Assembly: GCF_012935325.2 (NCBI RefSeq)
Contig: NZ_JABBYG020000003.1
Span: 310,001 to 374,000 of the forward strand
Length of the DNA: 64,000 nt
Origin: Paenibacillus sp. PL91
GTDB lineage: Bacteria; Bacillota; Bacilli; Paenibacillales; Paenibacillaceae
Direction of reading: 5' to 3'
The translations under genes were made by a program, and so were the position numbers. Of this stretch, positions 1-7,289 are shown piece after piece (the stretch's first letter is position 1; every line of letters begins with the position of its first letter). Under the pieces are notes generated by a model that saw only the letters and a program-made list of their open reading frames with translations, was not told the origin of the DNA and made no database searches.

Positions 1-805
1 TATCCAGCTTCAGCCGAATGCCAAAATGCTGCGAATAGTTATCTGCATATGTTCTGATCGCGGGCACGACTCCTAGATCATCGAGCACGGATGGCCGCAG
101 CTCCCACGCAAGTCCCCGAATATCCTCCATCATGCCCGATACATCGCCGCGAAGTGCGCTAAGCTCCGAAATATCGTCATGCTCGCCGATCAAGCGATCC
201 AGTCGAATAAGCAGTGAAAACAAGCTTTGGCCGATGCCGTCATGAAGCTCTCTCGAAATGCGTATCCGCTCATCCTCCTGAATTTCGATCACTTTAACCA
301 TCATTTCCTTCAGCTTCTGCTCCGCCTGCTTTCTTTGCGTCACTTCACTGCGTATCGCAAGGTACTGATAGGGCTTTCTGTCCTCATCCAAGAAAGGCAC
401 GATGGTCGTATTTACCCAGTAAAAGCTGCCGTCCTTCGCACGGTTTTTGATTTCACCCCGCCACACCTCGCCGGCTGAAATCACCTTCCATAGCTCGCGA
501 AAAAATTCGCTGCTATGAAAGCCGGAGTTAATAATCCGATGATCCTTGCCGATCAGCTCGTCCCGCCCATACTTCGATATTTCGCAAAACTTATCGTTTA
601 CATATTCAATTTTGCCCTTCCGATCCGTAACCGCAACGATCGAGGATTCATCCAAAGCAAACTTCACGTCGGCTAGCTGCTTGAGCGATTGATTCACCTG
701 AGACAGCATCGATTTATCATCGATCTCTCCCTCAAGAACGGACAGCAGATAATCAACGTCCGAGCCGATAATTTGCCGGTATTTATCGCCGCTATGCTTA
801 ATCAA
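1..805 (-). CDS. PAS-domain sensor histidine kinase (partial, C-terminus off window)
   Basis: This gene is cut by the left edge, so the end of the DHp region and the whole ATPase domain are missing. The visible ~268 residues contain one PAS domain (about residues 35-150, with YVNDKFCEIS and DGSFYWVNTTIVP) and a HisKA_3 dimerisation box with the phospho-acceptor in RELHDGIGQ, followed by WELRPSVLDDLG. This is the NarX/LiaS/DegS type of kinase, which signals to NarL-type regulators. The predicted TTG start (805) overlaps the stop of the response regulator by 8 bases, so the two are co-translated. No transmembrane segment precedes the PAS domain, which suggests a cytosolic sensor. The PAS domain shows only one cysteine, so it does not look like the Fe-S oxygen sensor NreB. 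The signal sensed is unknown. Confidence 0.88.
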   Translation of the reverse strand, partial: MIKHSGDKYRQIIGSDVDYLLSVLEGEIDDKSMLSQVNQSLKQLADVKFALDESSIVAVTDRKGKIEYVNDKFCEISKYGRDELIGKDHRIINSGFHSSEFFRELWKVISAGEVWRGEIKNRAKDGSFYWVNTTIVPFLDEDRKPYQYLAIRSEVTQRKQAEQKLKEMMVKVIEIQEDERIRISRELHDGIGQSLFSLLIRLDRLIGEHDDISELSALRGDVSGMMEDIRGLAWELRPSVLDDLGVVPAIRTYADNYSQHFGIRLKLD

Positions 806-1454
806 AATGAAGCAGCCCCTTCTTCAGCGCAAACTTAATGAGCTCCGGCCGCGTTCTCAGTCCGAGCTTATCCATCACATGGCTCTTATGCGTTTCTACC
901 GTCTTGACGCTTATGATCAGATTTTCGGCAATTTCCTTATTCGAATAGCCTTTGGCGATCCAGCCTAATATCTCCTTCTCTCGCTCTGACAGCGTATCGT
1001 ACGGGCCGCTGTCCTCTCCGCCCTGCTTCAGCTTCGCGAGATATTCGCTCATCAGCCGCTTGGTTGCGGTCGGATACAGATATGCATGACCTTGCGCGAC
1101 CGATTGAATAGCCGATAACAGCTCATCATGGGGCGCGTTTTTCAAAATATAGCCTGAGGCTCCGATATGGATCGCTCGGAACAAATATTCATCATCATCA
1201 TGCATCGTAAGAATAAGGACAGCCGTATCCGGCAGCAGCTTCTTCAGCTCTGTCGTTGCCGTCATCCCGTCCTTGCCATGCGGCATGCTTAGATCCATTA
1301 AGACGACATCCGGCCGAAGCTCCTGCGCGAGCCGGATCGCTTCATCCCCTTCCGAGGCTTCGCCTATGACCTCAATGCCGTGCTTGCCATGCAGCAGCAT
1401 AGCTAAGCCGGATCTGACCATCGCATGATCATCGCATATCATTAGCTTTATCAT
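798..1454 (-). CDS. NarL/LuxR-family response regulator
   Basis: A 218-residue two-component response regulator. The receiver domain (about residues 3-120) carries the acidic pair in ICDDH and the likely phosphorylated Asp54 in VVLMDLSMP. The C-terminal LuxR-type helix-turn-helix (about residues 150-215) contains LSEREKEIL and NKEIAENLIISVKTVETH. I place the start at the ATG at 1454, because GGAGG lies nine bases upstream; a longer reading frame from 1487 lacks a ribosome binding site. It sits between a GAF-domain gene upstream and the PAS histidine kinase downstream, overlapping the latter, so the three form one operon and the kinase is almost certainly its partner. Target genes cannot be deduced. 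Confidence 0.95.
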   Translation of the reverse strand: MIKLMICDDHAMVRSGLAMLLHGKHGIEVIGEASEGDEAIRLAQELRPDVVLMDLSMPHGKDGMTATTELKKLLPDTAVLILTMHDDDEYLFRAIHIGASGYILKNAPHDELLSAIQSVAQGHAYLYPTATKRLMSEYLAKLKQGGEDSGPYDTLSEREKEILGWIAKGYSNKEIAENLIISVKTVETHKSHVMDKLGLRTRPELIKFALKKGLLHFD

Positions 1455-1513
1455 TTCCTTCATCCTCCGCTGCTCCATTTGAAACATAGTGCTCCTTTTC
1501 CCACTATTATAGC

Positions 1514-1957
1514 TTATATTTGCGGTTCGAGCAGTAGGCTCGCCAGTTCTTTCGTTAAGACGGACGCCGTCTCAAGCTCATTGGTTTGGTAGCTTTCAGA
1601 GGAGCGTCTCCCGATCAGCAGCACGCCAAAAATTCCGCTTTGCTTCATTAATGGCACGCTTGCCGCAATGAGAAGCTGCTCCGCTAGCAGAACCGGCTCC
1701 CCCAGCTTGAAACGAATAGTGTCTGTCATCGCTTCCTTCGTGCTCGAAAGCCTTCCGGAGCGAATCGCGCTGCCTGACAAGCCTGCTGCAAGGTTCTGCT
1801 CGACAAGCAGCGTTCGCTTGCTTATACTGCCAGCTGCATAGGACCAACGCAGCTTGCGCTTGCTCGAATCGATTAAGCCGAGCGCAGCAAAATCGCTGCC
1901 CGTTTCCAATCTTGCTCGCTCGATGCCGGCAGCAATACTCGCTTCGATTGTCTTCAT
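1514..1957 (-). CDS. GAF-domain protein, first gene of a two-component operon
   Basis: A 147-residue protein consisting of a single GAF domain and no output domain. GAF domains bind small ligands or interact with kinases. The start is placed at the ATG at 1957, which is preceded by AAGGAGGAACGCGG; an upstream in-frame start at 1987 has no ribosome site. The gene precedes a NarL-type regulator and a PAS histidine kinase. The arrangement of a stand-alone ~150-residue GAF protein with a NarL-type pair recalls the staphylococcal nreABC nitrate/oxygen system, in which NreA is a nitrate-binding GAF protein. Gene order differs and no diagnostic nitrate residues could be verified, so the Nre parallel is only a hypothesis. 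Confidence 0.8.
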   Translation of the reverse strand: MKTIEASIAAGIERARLETGSDFAALGLIDSSKRKLRWSYAAGSISKRTLLVEQNLAAGLSGSAIRSGRLSSTKEAMTDTIRFKLGEPVLLAEQLLIAASVPLMKQSGIFGVLLIGRRSSESYQTNELETASVLTKELASLLLEPQI

Positions 1958-2093
1958 CCGCGTTCCTCCTTGAGAGAATACAAGCAATGCAATCTTTGCA
2001 TTTATTATAAAGCTATGCTCTTGCTTTGTATGTCAGGGAATTCCCTGAATTACGCTAAGCAAGGCTCGCTCCCCGCAGCATCCCATGGCAAAC

Positions 2094-2125
2094 AAAAAAG
2101 AGGAGCCCTTTTACAGGCTCCTCTT
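2094..2125 (-). terminator. Rho-independent terminator
   Basis: On the minus strand a 10-bp stem (AAGAGGAGCC / GGCTCCTCTT) with an 8-base loop is followed by six T. It ends the candidate small RNA just upstream of the GAF-protein gene. Confidence 0.85.
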
Positions 2126-2359
2126 CCCGACGGTGTTTGATCGTTCGAGTCTCTTCACATCTAACACTTCACATAATTAAGATAACTTGGGCACCGCTTA
2201 TTTGCTTTCCGGTTTTAACGGATCGCTTTCAGCGTGTGTGTTCAGAAGTACTCTGCGACACAACCCCTCGCTTTCATAAAAGCTAAGTGATTAAATAAGT
2301 TCCTCCTGCAGTCCTAGCACCAAATGGTCCAACGGAACCACACCTCTCTTCACACCGTC
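2094..2359 (-). ncRNA. Candidate structured small RNA (6S-like?) with own terminator
   Basis: There is no reading frame between the small membrane-protein gene (ends 2402) and the GAF gene (starts 1957). On the minus strand this stretch begins and ends with complementary octamers (GACGGTGT at 2359-2352 and ACACCGTC at 2136-2129) that would form a closing stem. Inside it lie further pairings: TTATTT with AAATAA, a TGTGT/ACACA arm capped by CAGA/TCTG, and small GCTTT/AAAGC and CGCT/AGCG hairpins. A strong intrinsic terminator follows directly. A long rod with closing stem and internal bulge is the general shape of 6S RNA, but I cannot match a primary-sequence consensus. It could equally be a leader of the GAF operon. 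Confidence 0.4.
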
Positions 2360-2401
2360 AACACTATCTTGCACACAATCAGCCGACCTTATACATCCTT
2401 T

Positions 2402-2767
2402 TTAAAAAAAAGCTGAAACTTCTTTTTTCGTTTCATGGGAAACGCTTTTTTGTTCCGTTTCTTTTTCGTTGATCATATAAATGGTCTCGCCAGCAAATAA
2501 AACGATCACCAAGCCAATAACAACCATCATTTTGACCGTTGTCGCTTTATTTTTTTTTATTATTTCATTATTTTCCGTCTTCAGAGTCCGAGTCCACTTG
2601 TCCTTGTTAGCGGTGCTTGCCGTTTGGCCGCAAGAGCAGCTTATGGGTGAGTGAAACGCATAGCCCTGCGAGGTAACGCTGTATTTATCGGCTTGCACGG
2701 TATGCTTCCTGCCGCATGATGAACAGCCTACCTCGATAAATTGTCTATAATCACGAATAAATGTCAT
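2402..2767 (-). CDS. Small zinc-ribbon membrane protein, unknown function
   Basis: A 121-residue protein I do not recognise as a named family. The N-terminal half has a CxxC pair (CSSCGRKH, near residue 15) and a CxC pair (SCSCG, near residue 45), which together look like a zinc ribbon. A single hydrophobic segment follows at about residues 79-97 (MMVVIGLVIVLFAGETIYM), then a charged Glu/Lys-rich tail. The expected topology is one membrane anchor with a cytosolic metal-binding head. It is transcribed in the same direction as the A-type Fe-S carrier upstream but is separated from it by a terminator, so it is probably its own unit. Confidence 0.6.
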   Translation of the reverse strand: MTFIRDYRQFIEVGCSSCGRKHTVQADKYSVTSQGYAFHSPISCSCGQTASTANKDKWTRTLKTENNEIIKKNKATTVKMMVVIGLVIVLFAGETIYMINEKETEQKSVSHETKKEVSAFF

Positions 2768-2821
2768 GTGCTGCCTGCCCCCAAAGATGATTGATTAATG
2801 GACTTGAAGAGAAAACACAAA

Positions 2822-2869
2822 CAAAAAAAACTTCCGGAATGCATATGTGTTTCATACGCATTTCGGAAG
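2822..2869 (-). terminator. Rho-independent terminator of the A-type carrier gene
   Basis: On the minus strand CTTCCGAAATGC pairs with GCATTCCGGAAG across a 14-base loop, followed by a run of T. It lies 18 bases after the stop of the HesB/ErpA-like gene. Confidence 0.88.
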
Positions 2870-2887
2870 ATACCTATACTACACGTT

Positions 2888-3250
2888 TTAACACTCACCC
2901 GCTGCGGCTGGTTTGCCTGCATCGGAAGCGGTGCGGAATGAGGAACCGCAGCCGCAAGTAGCGCTGGCGTTCGGATTTTCGATTGTGAACCCGCCGCCCA
3001 TCGCAGATTCCTTAAAATCGATAACGAGACCATTCAAATATTTGATGCTGTCCTCATCTACGACGACCTTAAGTCCATCCATATCGAGCGCTTTGTCCCC
3101 ATCATGCTGCTCATCGTCAAAGCCCATTCCGTAGGAAAAGCCGCTGCATCCGCCTTCCTTCACGCCAATACGCAGGAAAAGCTCTGGTCCGCCTTCTTCA
3201 GCGAGCATTTCTTTTATTTTGTCAGATGCCGTGTCACTAATCGTGATCAT
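2888..3250 (-). CDS. erpA: A-type iron-sulfur carrier (HesB/ErpA/YutM-like)
   Basis: A 120-residue iron-sulfur cluster carrier that accepts clusters from a scaffold and passes them to apo-enzymes. The three conserved cysteine ligands are present: Cys35 in EGGCSGFSY, and Cys99 and Cys101 in TCGCGSSF. The length is slightly above the usual ~110 because of an Ala/Gly-rich C-terminal extension. It has its own promoter and terminator. It lies divergent to mqnE and close to Nfu (yutI-like), yuzB-like and yutJ-like genes, recalling the yutM-yuzB-yutJ-yutI neighbourhood of Bacillus subtilis. The symbol follows the ErpA-type naming of this family; SufA-type usage cannot be excluded. Confidence 0.93.
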   Translation of the reverse strand: MITISDTASDKIKEMLAEEGGPELFLRIGVKEGGCSGFSYGMGFDDEQHDGDKALDMDGLKVVVDEDSIKYLNGLVIDFKESAMGGGFTIENPNASATCGCGSSFRTASDAGKPAAAGEC

Positions 3251-3316
3251 GCTACATCCCTCCGTTTATCCGAATAATCGATTCGATTGCACTAACTTGC
3301 TCACTTACTTATTTGT

Positions 3317-3345
3317 AGTATACTCCAGTTTGTTCAGTTGCTCAA
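3317..3345 (-). promoter_or_regulatory. Predicted sigma-A promoter of the A-type carrier gene
   Basis: On the minus strand TTGAGC (3345-3340) and TATACT (3322-3317) are separated by 17 bases, about 70 bases upstream of the start codon. Confidence 0.65.
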
Positions 3346-3402
3346 GAGCAGCCTGCCTACAAGCTCGTTTTCTAATTTTTGGAAGATGGATTACTTTTGT
3401 TA

Positions 3403-3431
3403 TTGCCCATGTTACGTATGAGGTTTATAAT
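3403..3431 (+). promoter_or_regulatory. Predicted sigma-A promoter of mqnE
   Basis: TTGCCC (3403-3408) and TATAAT (3426-3431) are separated by 17 bases. They lie about 70 bases upstream of the mqnE start. Confidence 0.68.
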
Positions 3432-3502
3432 AGTTACAGCTTCTTTAAACGGAAAAGAAAGTTCTTTTTTTCACAATCTAATAATATCGAGGAGGCTTGA
3501 CC

Positions 3503-4606
3503 ATGAACGTCGTTATACCGACAGAGGATACACATATGCAGCACATTATTGAGAAGGTGCGTCATGGGGAGCGTTTAACGCTTGAAGATGGTGTTTACTT
3601 ATATCAATCAGATGATCTTCTAACGATTGGGCAGCTAGCTAATGAAGTCGCTATGCGCAAAAATGGTAAAAAGGTTTATTTTATCGAGAACATGAGTCTC
3701 TATTTTACAAACGTATGCGAAGCTCACTGCGCTTTCTGCAATTTCCGTAAGGACGAGGGTGAGGAAGGTTCTTATACGCTAAGCGGTCAGCAAATGATTG
3801 AATACGTGGAGCAGCACTTCCACCCTGGCGTACGTGAATTCCATATTGTAGGCGGCCATAATCCGAATGTTCCGTTCCAATATTATGTGGACTCGCTTAA
3901 AGCGCTGAAGGATCGGTTTCCAGAGGTTACGCTTAAGGCCTATACAGCTGCGGAAATCGATTTTTTCTCGCGCATTAGCGGCCTGACTTACCGTGAAGTG
4001 CTTCAAGAGCTAATGAAGGCAGGCTTGCAGTCGTTGACTGGCGGCGGCGCTGAAATTTTATCCGATCATTACCGCAAAAAAATGCGCGTCGAAAAAGCCG
4101 ACGTTACCCAATATTTGCAGGTTCACCGCACCGCTCATGAGCTTGGATTACGGACGCACACGACGATGCTATATGGATCGATCGAAACGAAGGAAGACCG
4201 GATTCGCCACTTGATGCATATTCGCGAGCTACAGGATGAGACAAATGGCTTTCTCGTATTCATTCCGCTTTCGATGCAGCCGATCAACCCAAGAGCCGGC
4301 ATACGCCGCCGCAACTCAGCTTTCGAGGATTTAAAGACCATTGCAATCAGCCGTTTGATGCTCGACAACTTCCAGCACATCAAAGCTTACTTTATCAACA
4401 TCGGCGTCCAACTGACACAGGTTGCCCTTACGATGGGCGCATCGGATGCTCACGGTACGATCGTGAAGGAAAAAATTAGCCATGCTGCGGGAGCTTTGAC
4501 GCCTGAGGGCATTACTCGCGAGGATTTGATTTGGCTAATTAAAGGCGCGGGCCGCATTCCGGTTGAACGCGATACCTTTTACAATGAAATTAAAGTTTAT
4601 GAATGA
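3503..4606 (+). CDS. mqnE: Aminofutalosine synthase (radical SAM)
   Basis: MqnE joins a 1-carboxyvinyloxybenzoate derivative to S-adenosylmethionine to form 6-amino-6-deoxyfutalosine, an early step of the futalosine route to menaquinone. The 367-residue protein carries the radical SAM CxxxCxxC cluster motif as CEAHCAFCNFRKDE near residue 75, and the conserved FHIVGGHNP and SLTGGGAEI segments of the MqnE/MqnC group. The start is the ATG at 3503, seven bases after GGAGG; a TTG six bases earlier is not needed. A YutJ-like NADH:quinone dehydrogenase gene follows on the same strand, and a UbiD-type decarboxylase gene that may act later in the same pathway lies about 3.5 kb further on. Confidence 0.95.
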   Translation: MNVVIPTEDTHMQHIIEKVRHGERLTLEDGVYLYQSDDLLTIGQLANEVAMRKNGKKVYFIENMSLYFTNVCEAHCAFCNFRKDEGEEGSYTLSGQQMIEYVEQHFHPGVREFHIVGGHNPNVPFQYYVDSLKALKDRFPEVTLKAYTAAEIDFFSRISGLTYREVLQELMKAGLQSLTGGGAEILSDHYRKKMRVEKADVTQYLQVHRTAHELGLRTHTTMLYGSIETKEDRIRHLMHIRELQDETNGFLVFIPLSMQPINPRAGIRRRNSAFEDLKTIAISRLMLDNFQHIKAYFINIGVQLTQVALTMGASDAHGTIVKEKISHAAGALTPEGITREDLIWLIKGAGRIPVERDTFYNEIKVYE

Positions 4607-4669
4607 GTAATCGATCGCACGGAAGCACAAAATAGAATCATCATCAAGAGGCGTGGAGTTGGAAATCAT

Positions 4670-5737
4670 ATGAGAAAACTTATTATTTTAGGTGGAGGCT
4701 ATGGCGGTCTTGCCATCGCGAATGAATTGCTCGAGAAACAGCTGCCGATCGATGTCTCCATCGTATTAGTTGACCGGATGCCGTTTCAAGGCTTGAAGAC
4801 GGAATATTACGCGCTTGCCGCTGGAACGGTTTCGGATCTGGAGCTGCGTGTCAAATTCCCGGTTGATCCAAGAATTTCTATGGCATACGGTGAAGTAACA
4901 GATGTGGATATGGCATTGAAGCTTGTCCACATCGAAGGACAGGAATCGATCGAGTATGAGTGGCTAGTTATCGGTCTTGGCTGCACGGATAAATATCATG
5001 GGATCGAAGGCGCTGAGCAGTTCTCGACCAGCATCCAAACCTTCTCTGCGGCAAGAAAAACCTACATGCAGCTGAATGACGTCAAGCCTTATGGTCAGGT
5101 CTCTATTGTAGGCGGCGGTCTAAGCGGCGTTGAGGTTGCAGCAGAGCTCCGTGAAAGCCGCCCGGACCTTAACATTCGGATTTTGGATCGTGGTCCGAGC
5201 GTGCTGTCTGCTTTCCCGAGCAAGCTTCAATCTTTTGTTTCGGAATGGTTCGAGGAGCATCATGTGGAGATGAGAGGTCATGTCGGCTTGCATCGCGTCG
5301 AAGGCGGCATTTTGCATGATTGCAATTCCACAGCACCAATCTATACGGATGTAACGGTATGGACGGCAGGCATTCAACCTGTGCCGCTCGTTCAGCGTAT
5401 GAATTTGCCAAAGGATAATCAAGGAAGACTGGTTATTAATGAGTATCATCAGCTGCCTGACCATACCGATGTGTTTATCGTGGGTGACTGCGCAGCATTG
5501 CCGCTTTCGCCAAGCGGTCAAGCTGCTGGCGCCCAAGGCAAGCAAATTGCCGAGGTGCTTCAGGCGATTTGGCATGACAAAACGCCGCGGCTTGGCAAGA
5601 TCAAGCTGAAAGGCGTGCTCGGCTCGCTTGGCAAGAAGAGCGGCTTCGGTCTCATGGGCGGCACGGCCATTATGGGACGCGTGCCTCGCCTCGTGAAGAG
5701 CGGCGTGCTCTGGCGCTCTAAGCGCCACCTTGGTTAG
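4670..5737 (+). CDS. yutJ: NADH dehydrogenase-like flavoprotein (YutJ type)
   Basis: A 355-residue FAD- and NAD(P)H-dependent oxidoreductase of the type II NADH dehydrogenase family. It has an N-terminal FAD-binding Rossmann motif (IILGGGYGGLAIA), a second dinucleotide motif for NADH near residue 150 (VSIVGGGLSGVEVAAE), and the late FAD motif DVFIVGDCAALP. Length equals that of B. subtilis YutJ, from memory. There is no obvious C-terminal membrane helix; a basic tail may bind the membrane surface. It follows mqnE by 63 bases on the same strand, a sensible pairing if it reduces menaquinone. Whether it is a true respiratory enzyme or a related disulfide/flavin oxidoreductase cannot be settled here. 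Confidence 0.85.
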   Translation: MRKLIILGGGYGGLAIANELLEKQLPIDVSIVLVDRMPFQGLKTEYYALAAGTVSDLELRVKFPVDPRISMAYGEVTDVDMALKLVHIEGQESIEYEWLVIGLGCTDKYHGIEGAEQFSTSIQTFSAARKTYMQLNDVKPYGQVSIVGGGLSGVEVAAELRESRPDLNIRILDRGPSVLSAFPSKLQSFVSEWFEEHHVEMRGHVGLHRVEGGILHDCNSTAPIYTDVTVWTAGIQPVPLVQRMNLPKDNQGRLVINEYHQLPDHTDVFIVGDCAALPLSPSGQAAGAQGKQIAEVLQAIWHDKTPRLGKIKLKGVLGSLGKKSGFGLMGGTAIMGRVPRLVKSGVLWRSKRHLG

Positions 5738-5752
5738 CCATTCACACAAGTC

Positions 5753-6025
5753 TTACAAATCATCCAGCAGCTTATCAAGCGCTTCTTTATCCGCTTGCTG
5801 CTGCTTGATTGCTTTCAAAATGTTTGCATGCAGCTCGTCCACCGATTCGGCAGATACAATCTCGCCATCGACCAAAGCGAATGGATTCAAATAGCATTCG
5901 CCGCAATTTCCTAAGCAGCCATATTCGGTTACTTCGAATTCATCATTTTGCTCAAATTCATTCATTATACGGTCAGTGCCATGATGCATGTTGCTGGCAC
6001 AAAATTCGATCATTGGTTTAAACAT
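5753..6025 (-). CDS. yuzB: YuzB-like protein (DUF1450)
   Basis: A 90-residue protein resembling YuzB: it opens with MIEFCASN, has the central YGCLGNCGECYLNPFALVDGE block with three cysteines, and continues with an acidic C-terminal helix. The cysteine arrangement looks like a thioredoxin-fold ferredoxin-like or metal-binding site, but the function is unknown. The C-terminal helix (about residues 65-90) is longer than in the ~78-residue B. subtilis protein. It converges on the yutJ-like gene and diverges from the Nfu-like gene, a set that also clusters in Bacillus, so a role in Fe-S or redox metabolism is a reasonable inference. Confidence 0.85.
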   Translation of the reverse strand: MFKPMIEFCASNMHHGTDRIMNEFEQNDEFEVTEYGCLGNCGECYLNPFALVDGEIVSAESVDELHANILKAIKQQQADKEALDKLLDDL

Positions 6026-6059
6026 TATGCTTCACCTTACTTTACTTAGTTACTATCCA

Positions 6060-6088
6060 TTTTCAATTGCTTCACTTTGTACTATAAT
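6060..6088 (+). promoter_or_regulatory. Predicted promoter of the Nfu-like gene
   Basis: TTTTCA (6060-6065) and a perfect TATAAT (6083-6088) are spaced by 17 bases, just upstream of the ribosome site. Confidence 0.55.
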
Positions 6089-6111
6089 AGGGGAGAAAGG
6101 AGATGATTGCA

Positions 6112-6357
6112 ATGAGTGAACAAGTACAAGATACGATGTACGATGAAGTTTTGGACGTACTCGATAAGCTTCGTCCGTTTTTGCAGCGCGATGGCGGCGA
6201 CGTTGAGCTAGTGGACGTTGAGGGCGGCATCATCAAGCTTCGTCTGATGGGCGCATGCGGAAGCTGCCCAAGCTCGACGATCACGCTTAAAGCGGGTATC
6301 GAACGTGCACTTCTCGAAGAAGTTGAAGGTGTAGTCGAAGTCGTTCAAGTATTCTAA
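6112..6357 (+). CDS. yutI: Nfu-type iron-sulfur scaffold (YutI-like)
   Basis: An 81-residue protein made of one NifU C-terminal domain. The conserved [17 protein letters not shown] block and the cluster-binding CxxC motif ([10 protein letters not shown]) are both present. Such proteins carry Fe-S clusters, probably as dimers bridging a 4Fe-4S cluster, and deliver them to apo-proteins. The start at 6112 is chosen because AAAGGAG lies nine bases before it; the ATG at 6103 abuts the ribosome site. A strong terminator follows, so it is monocistronic. Confidence 0.94.
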   Translation: MSEQVQDTMYDEVLDVLDKLRPFLQRDGGDVELVDVEGGIIKLRLMGACGSCPSSTITLKAGIERALLEEVEGVVEVVQVF

Positions 6358-6402
6358 TAGATAAGAACGAAACAAGCACGCCTCAAGTTTGACAAATGAT
6401 GA

Positions 6403-6461
6403 AGAGTCTTATCAGCGCTGCGGAGCATGTCTCCCTAGCTTCCTGATAAGACTCTTTTTTT
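6403..6461 (+). terminator. Rho-independent terminator after the Nfu-like gene
   Basis: AGAGTCTTATCAG pairs with CTGATAAGACTCT across a 29-base loop that can itself fold, followed by a run of T. Confidence 0.85.
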
Positions 6462-6487
6462 GCGGCGATTTGCATGTGCGCGAACAG

Positions 6488-7270
6488 CTAGAACATGCCT
6501 TTGATATTGGCAACAATCGGATCGAAGCCGCCTGTGACATCGATGACGTTACCGGTTAAGAAATTCGAATTTTTGTCGCATAGGAATAGCACTACTCGAG
6601 CGACGTCCTCCCCCGCTCCGGGGCGCCCGATAGGCGACTCGTTGTCGTATTCTTCCTCCACCTCGGCAATGGACCGCTCCTTGTTAACGCCGCGAATATC
6701 GCCAGGACCGATTAGATTGACTGTGATGCCATGCGGCGCCTCTTCCACGGCTAACGACTTCGTGAATGATACAAGCCCCGTTTTAGCGGCGGCATATACC
6801 GCTCGATGCGGCCATGCTCTCGCCTCACCCGCATGGCCGAAGCCAAAATGGATGACCCGCCCCCATTTTCGCTCGCGCATGCCCGGTAGAAGACGATGGT
6901 CAAGCAGCATAACGCCTAACAAATTGCCATGCAGTAACCTGATGATTGTTTCCTCATCGTATTCGCTGAAGAGTCGTCGCTTGCGAACGAAGGGCCCAGC
7001 ATTATTGACAAGGATGTCAACGCCTCCAGCCCATTGCTCCGCTGCATCAGCAAGCTTCGCGGCGCCTTCAGTCGTTGCAATATCAGCTTGCACGGTAATC
7101 GCTTTTACACCAAGCTGCTCAATCTGTGCCTTTACCTGTCTTGCTTCAAGTTCGCTCTCGTAGTAATTAATAACAACATTGCAGCCTTGCTCAGCAAGCT
7201 GAAGCGCCGTTCGTTTGCCAAGCCCCTTCGCGCTGCCTGTTACTAACGCGGTTTTGCCCTTAAGTCCCAC
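6488..7270 (-). CDS. SDR-family oxidoreductase with altered active site
   Basis: A 260-residue short-chain dehydrogenase/reductase-fold protein. It has the cofactor motif TGSAKGLGKR near the N-terminus, NNAG at about residue 90, a conserved Asn in HGNLLG, and the catalytic YAAAK. The catalytic serine normally 13 residues before the tyrosine is not there: the local sequence is IHFGFGHAGEA, with His or Gly in its place. It may therefore be a weak or specialised enzyme, or it may bind a ligand without classical catalysis. It is the last gene of a leftward run with a HEPN protein (20-base gap), a UbiD decarboxylase and ctaA. The substrate is unknown. Confidence 0.85.
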   Translation of the reverse strand: MGLKGKTALVTGSAKGLGKRTALQLAEQGCNVVINYYESELEARQVKAQIEQLGVKAITVQADIATTEGAAKLADAAEQWAGGVDILVNNAGPFVRKRRLFSEYDEETIIRLLHGNLLGVMLLDHRLLPGMRERKWGRVIHFGFGHAGEARAWPHRAVYAAAKTGLVSFTKSLAVEEAPHGITVNLIGPGDIRGVNKERSIAEVEEEYDNESPIGRPGAGEDVARVVLFLCDKNSNFLTGNVIDVTGGFDPIVANIKGMF

Positions 7271-7289
7271 GAGTGTTCCCCCTTCGGGA

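Noticed and set aside
2126-2359. tmRNA, RNase P RNA or SRP RNA as identity of the structured segment
   Set aside because: The tRNA-like ends of tmRNA, the conserved RNase P core and the SRP tetraloop region are not present; only a 6S-like shape remains possible.
5120-5749. Long open frame (209 codons) opposite the yutJ-like gene
   Set aside because: It lies wholly antisense to a gene with clear FAD and NADH motifs and has no ribosome site or recognisable domain.
6495-7163. Open frame of 222 codons opposite the SDR gene
   Set aside because: Shadow frame with Pro/Ser/Arg-rich composition typical of antisense reading of a GC-balanced gene.
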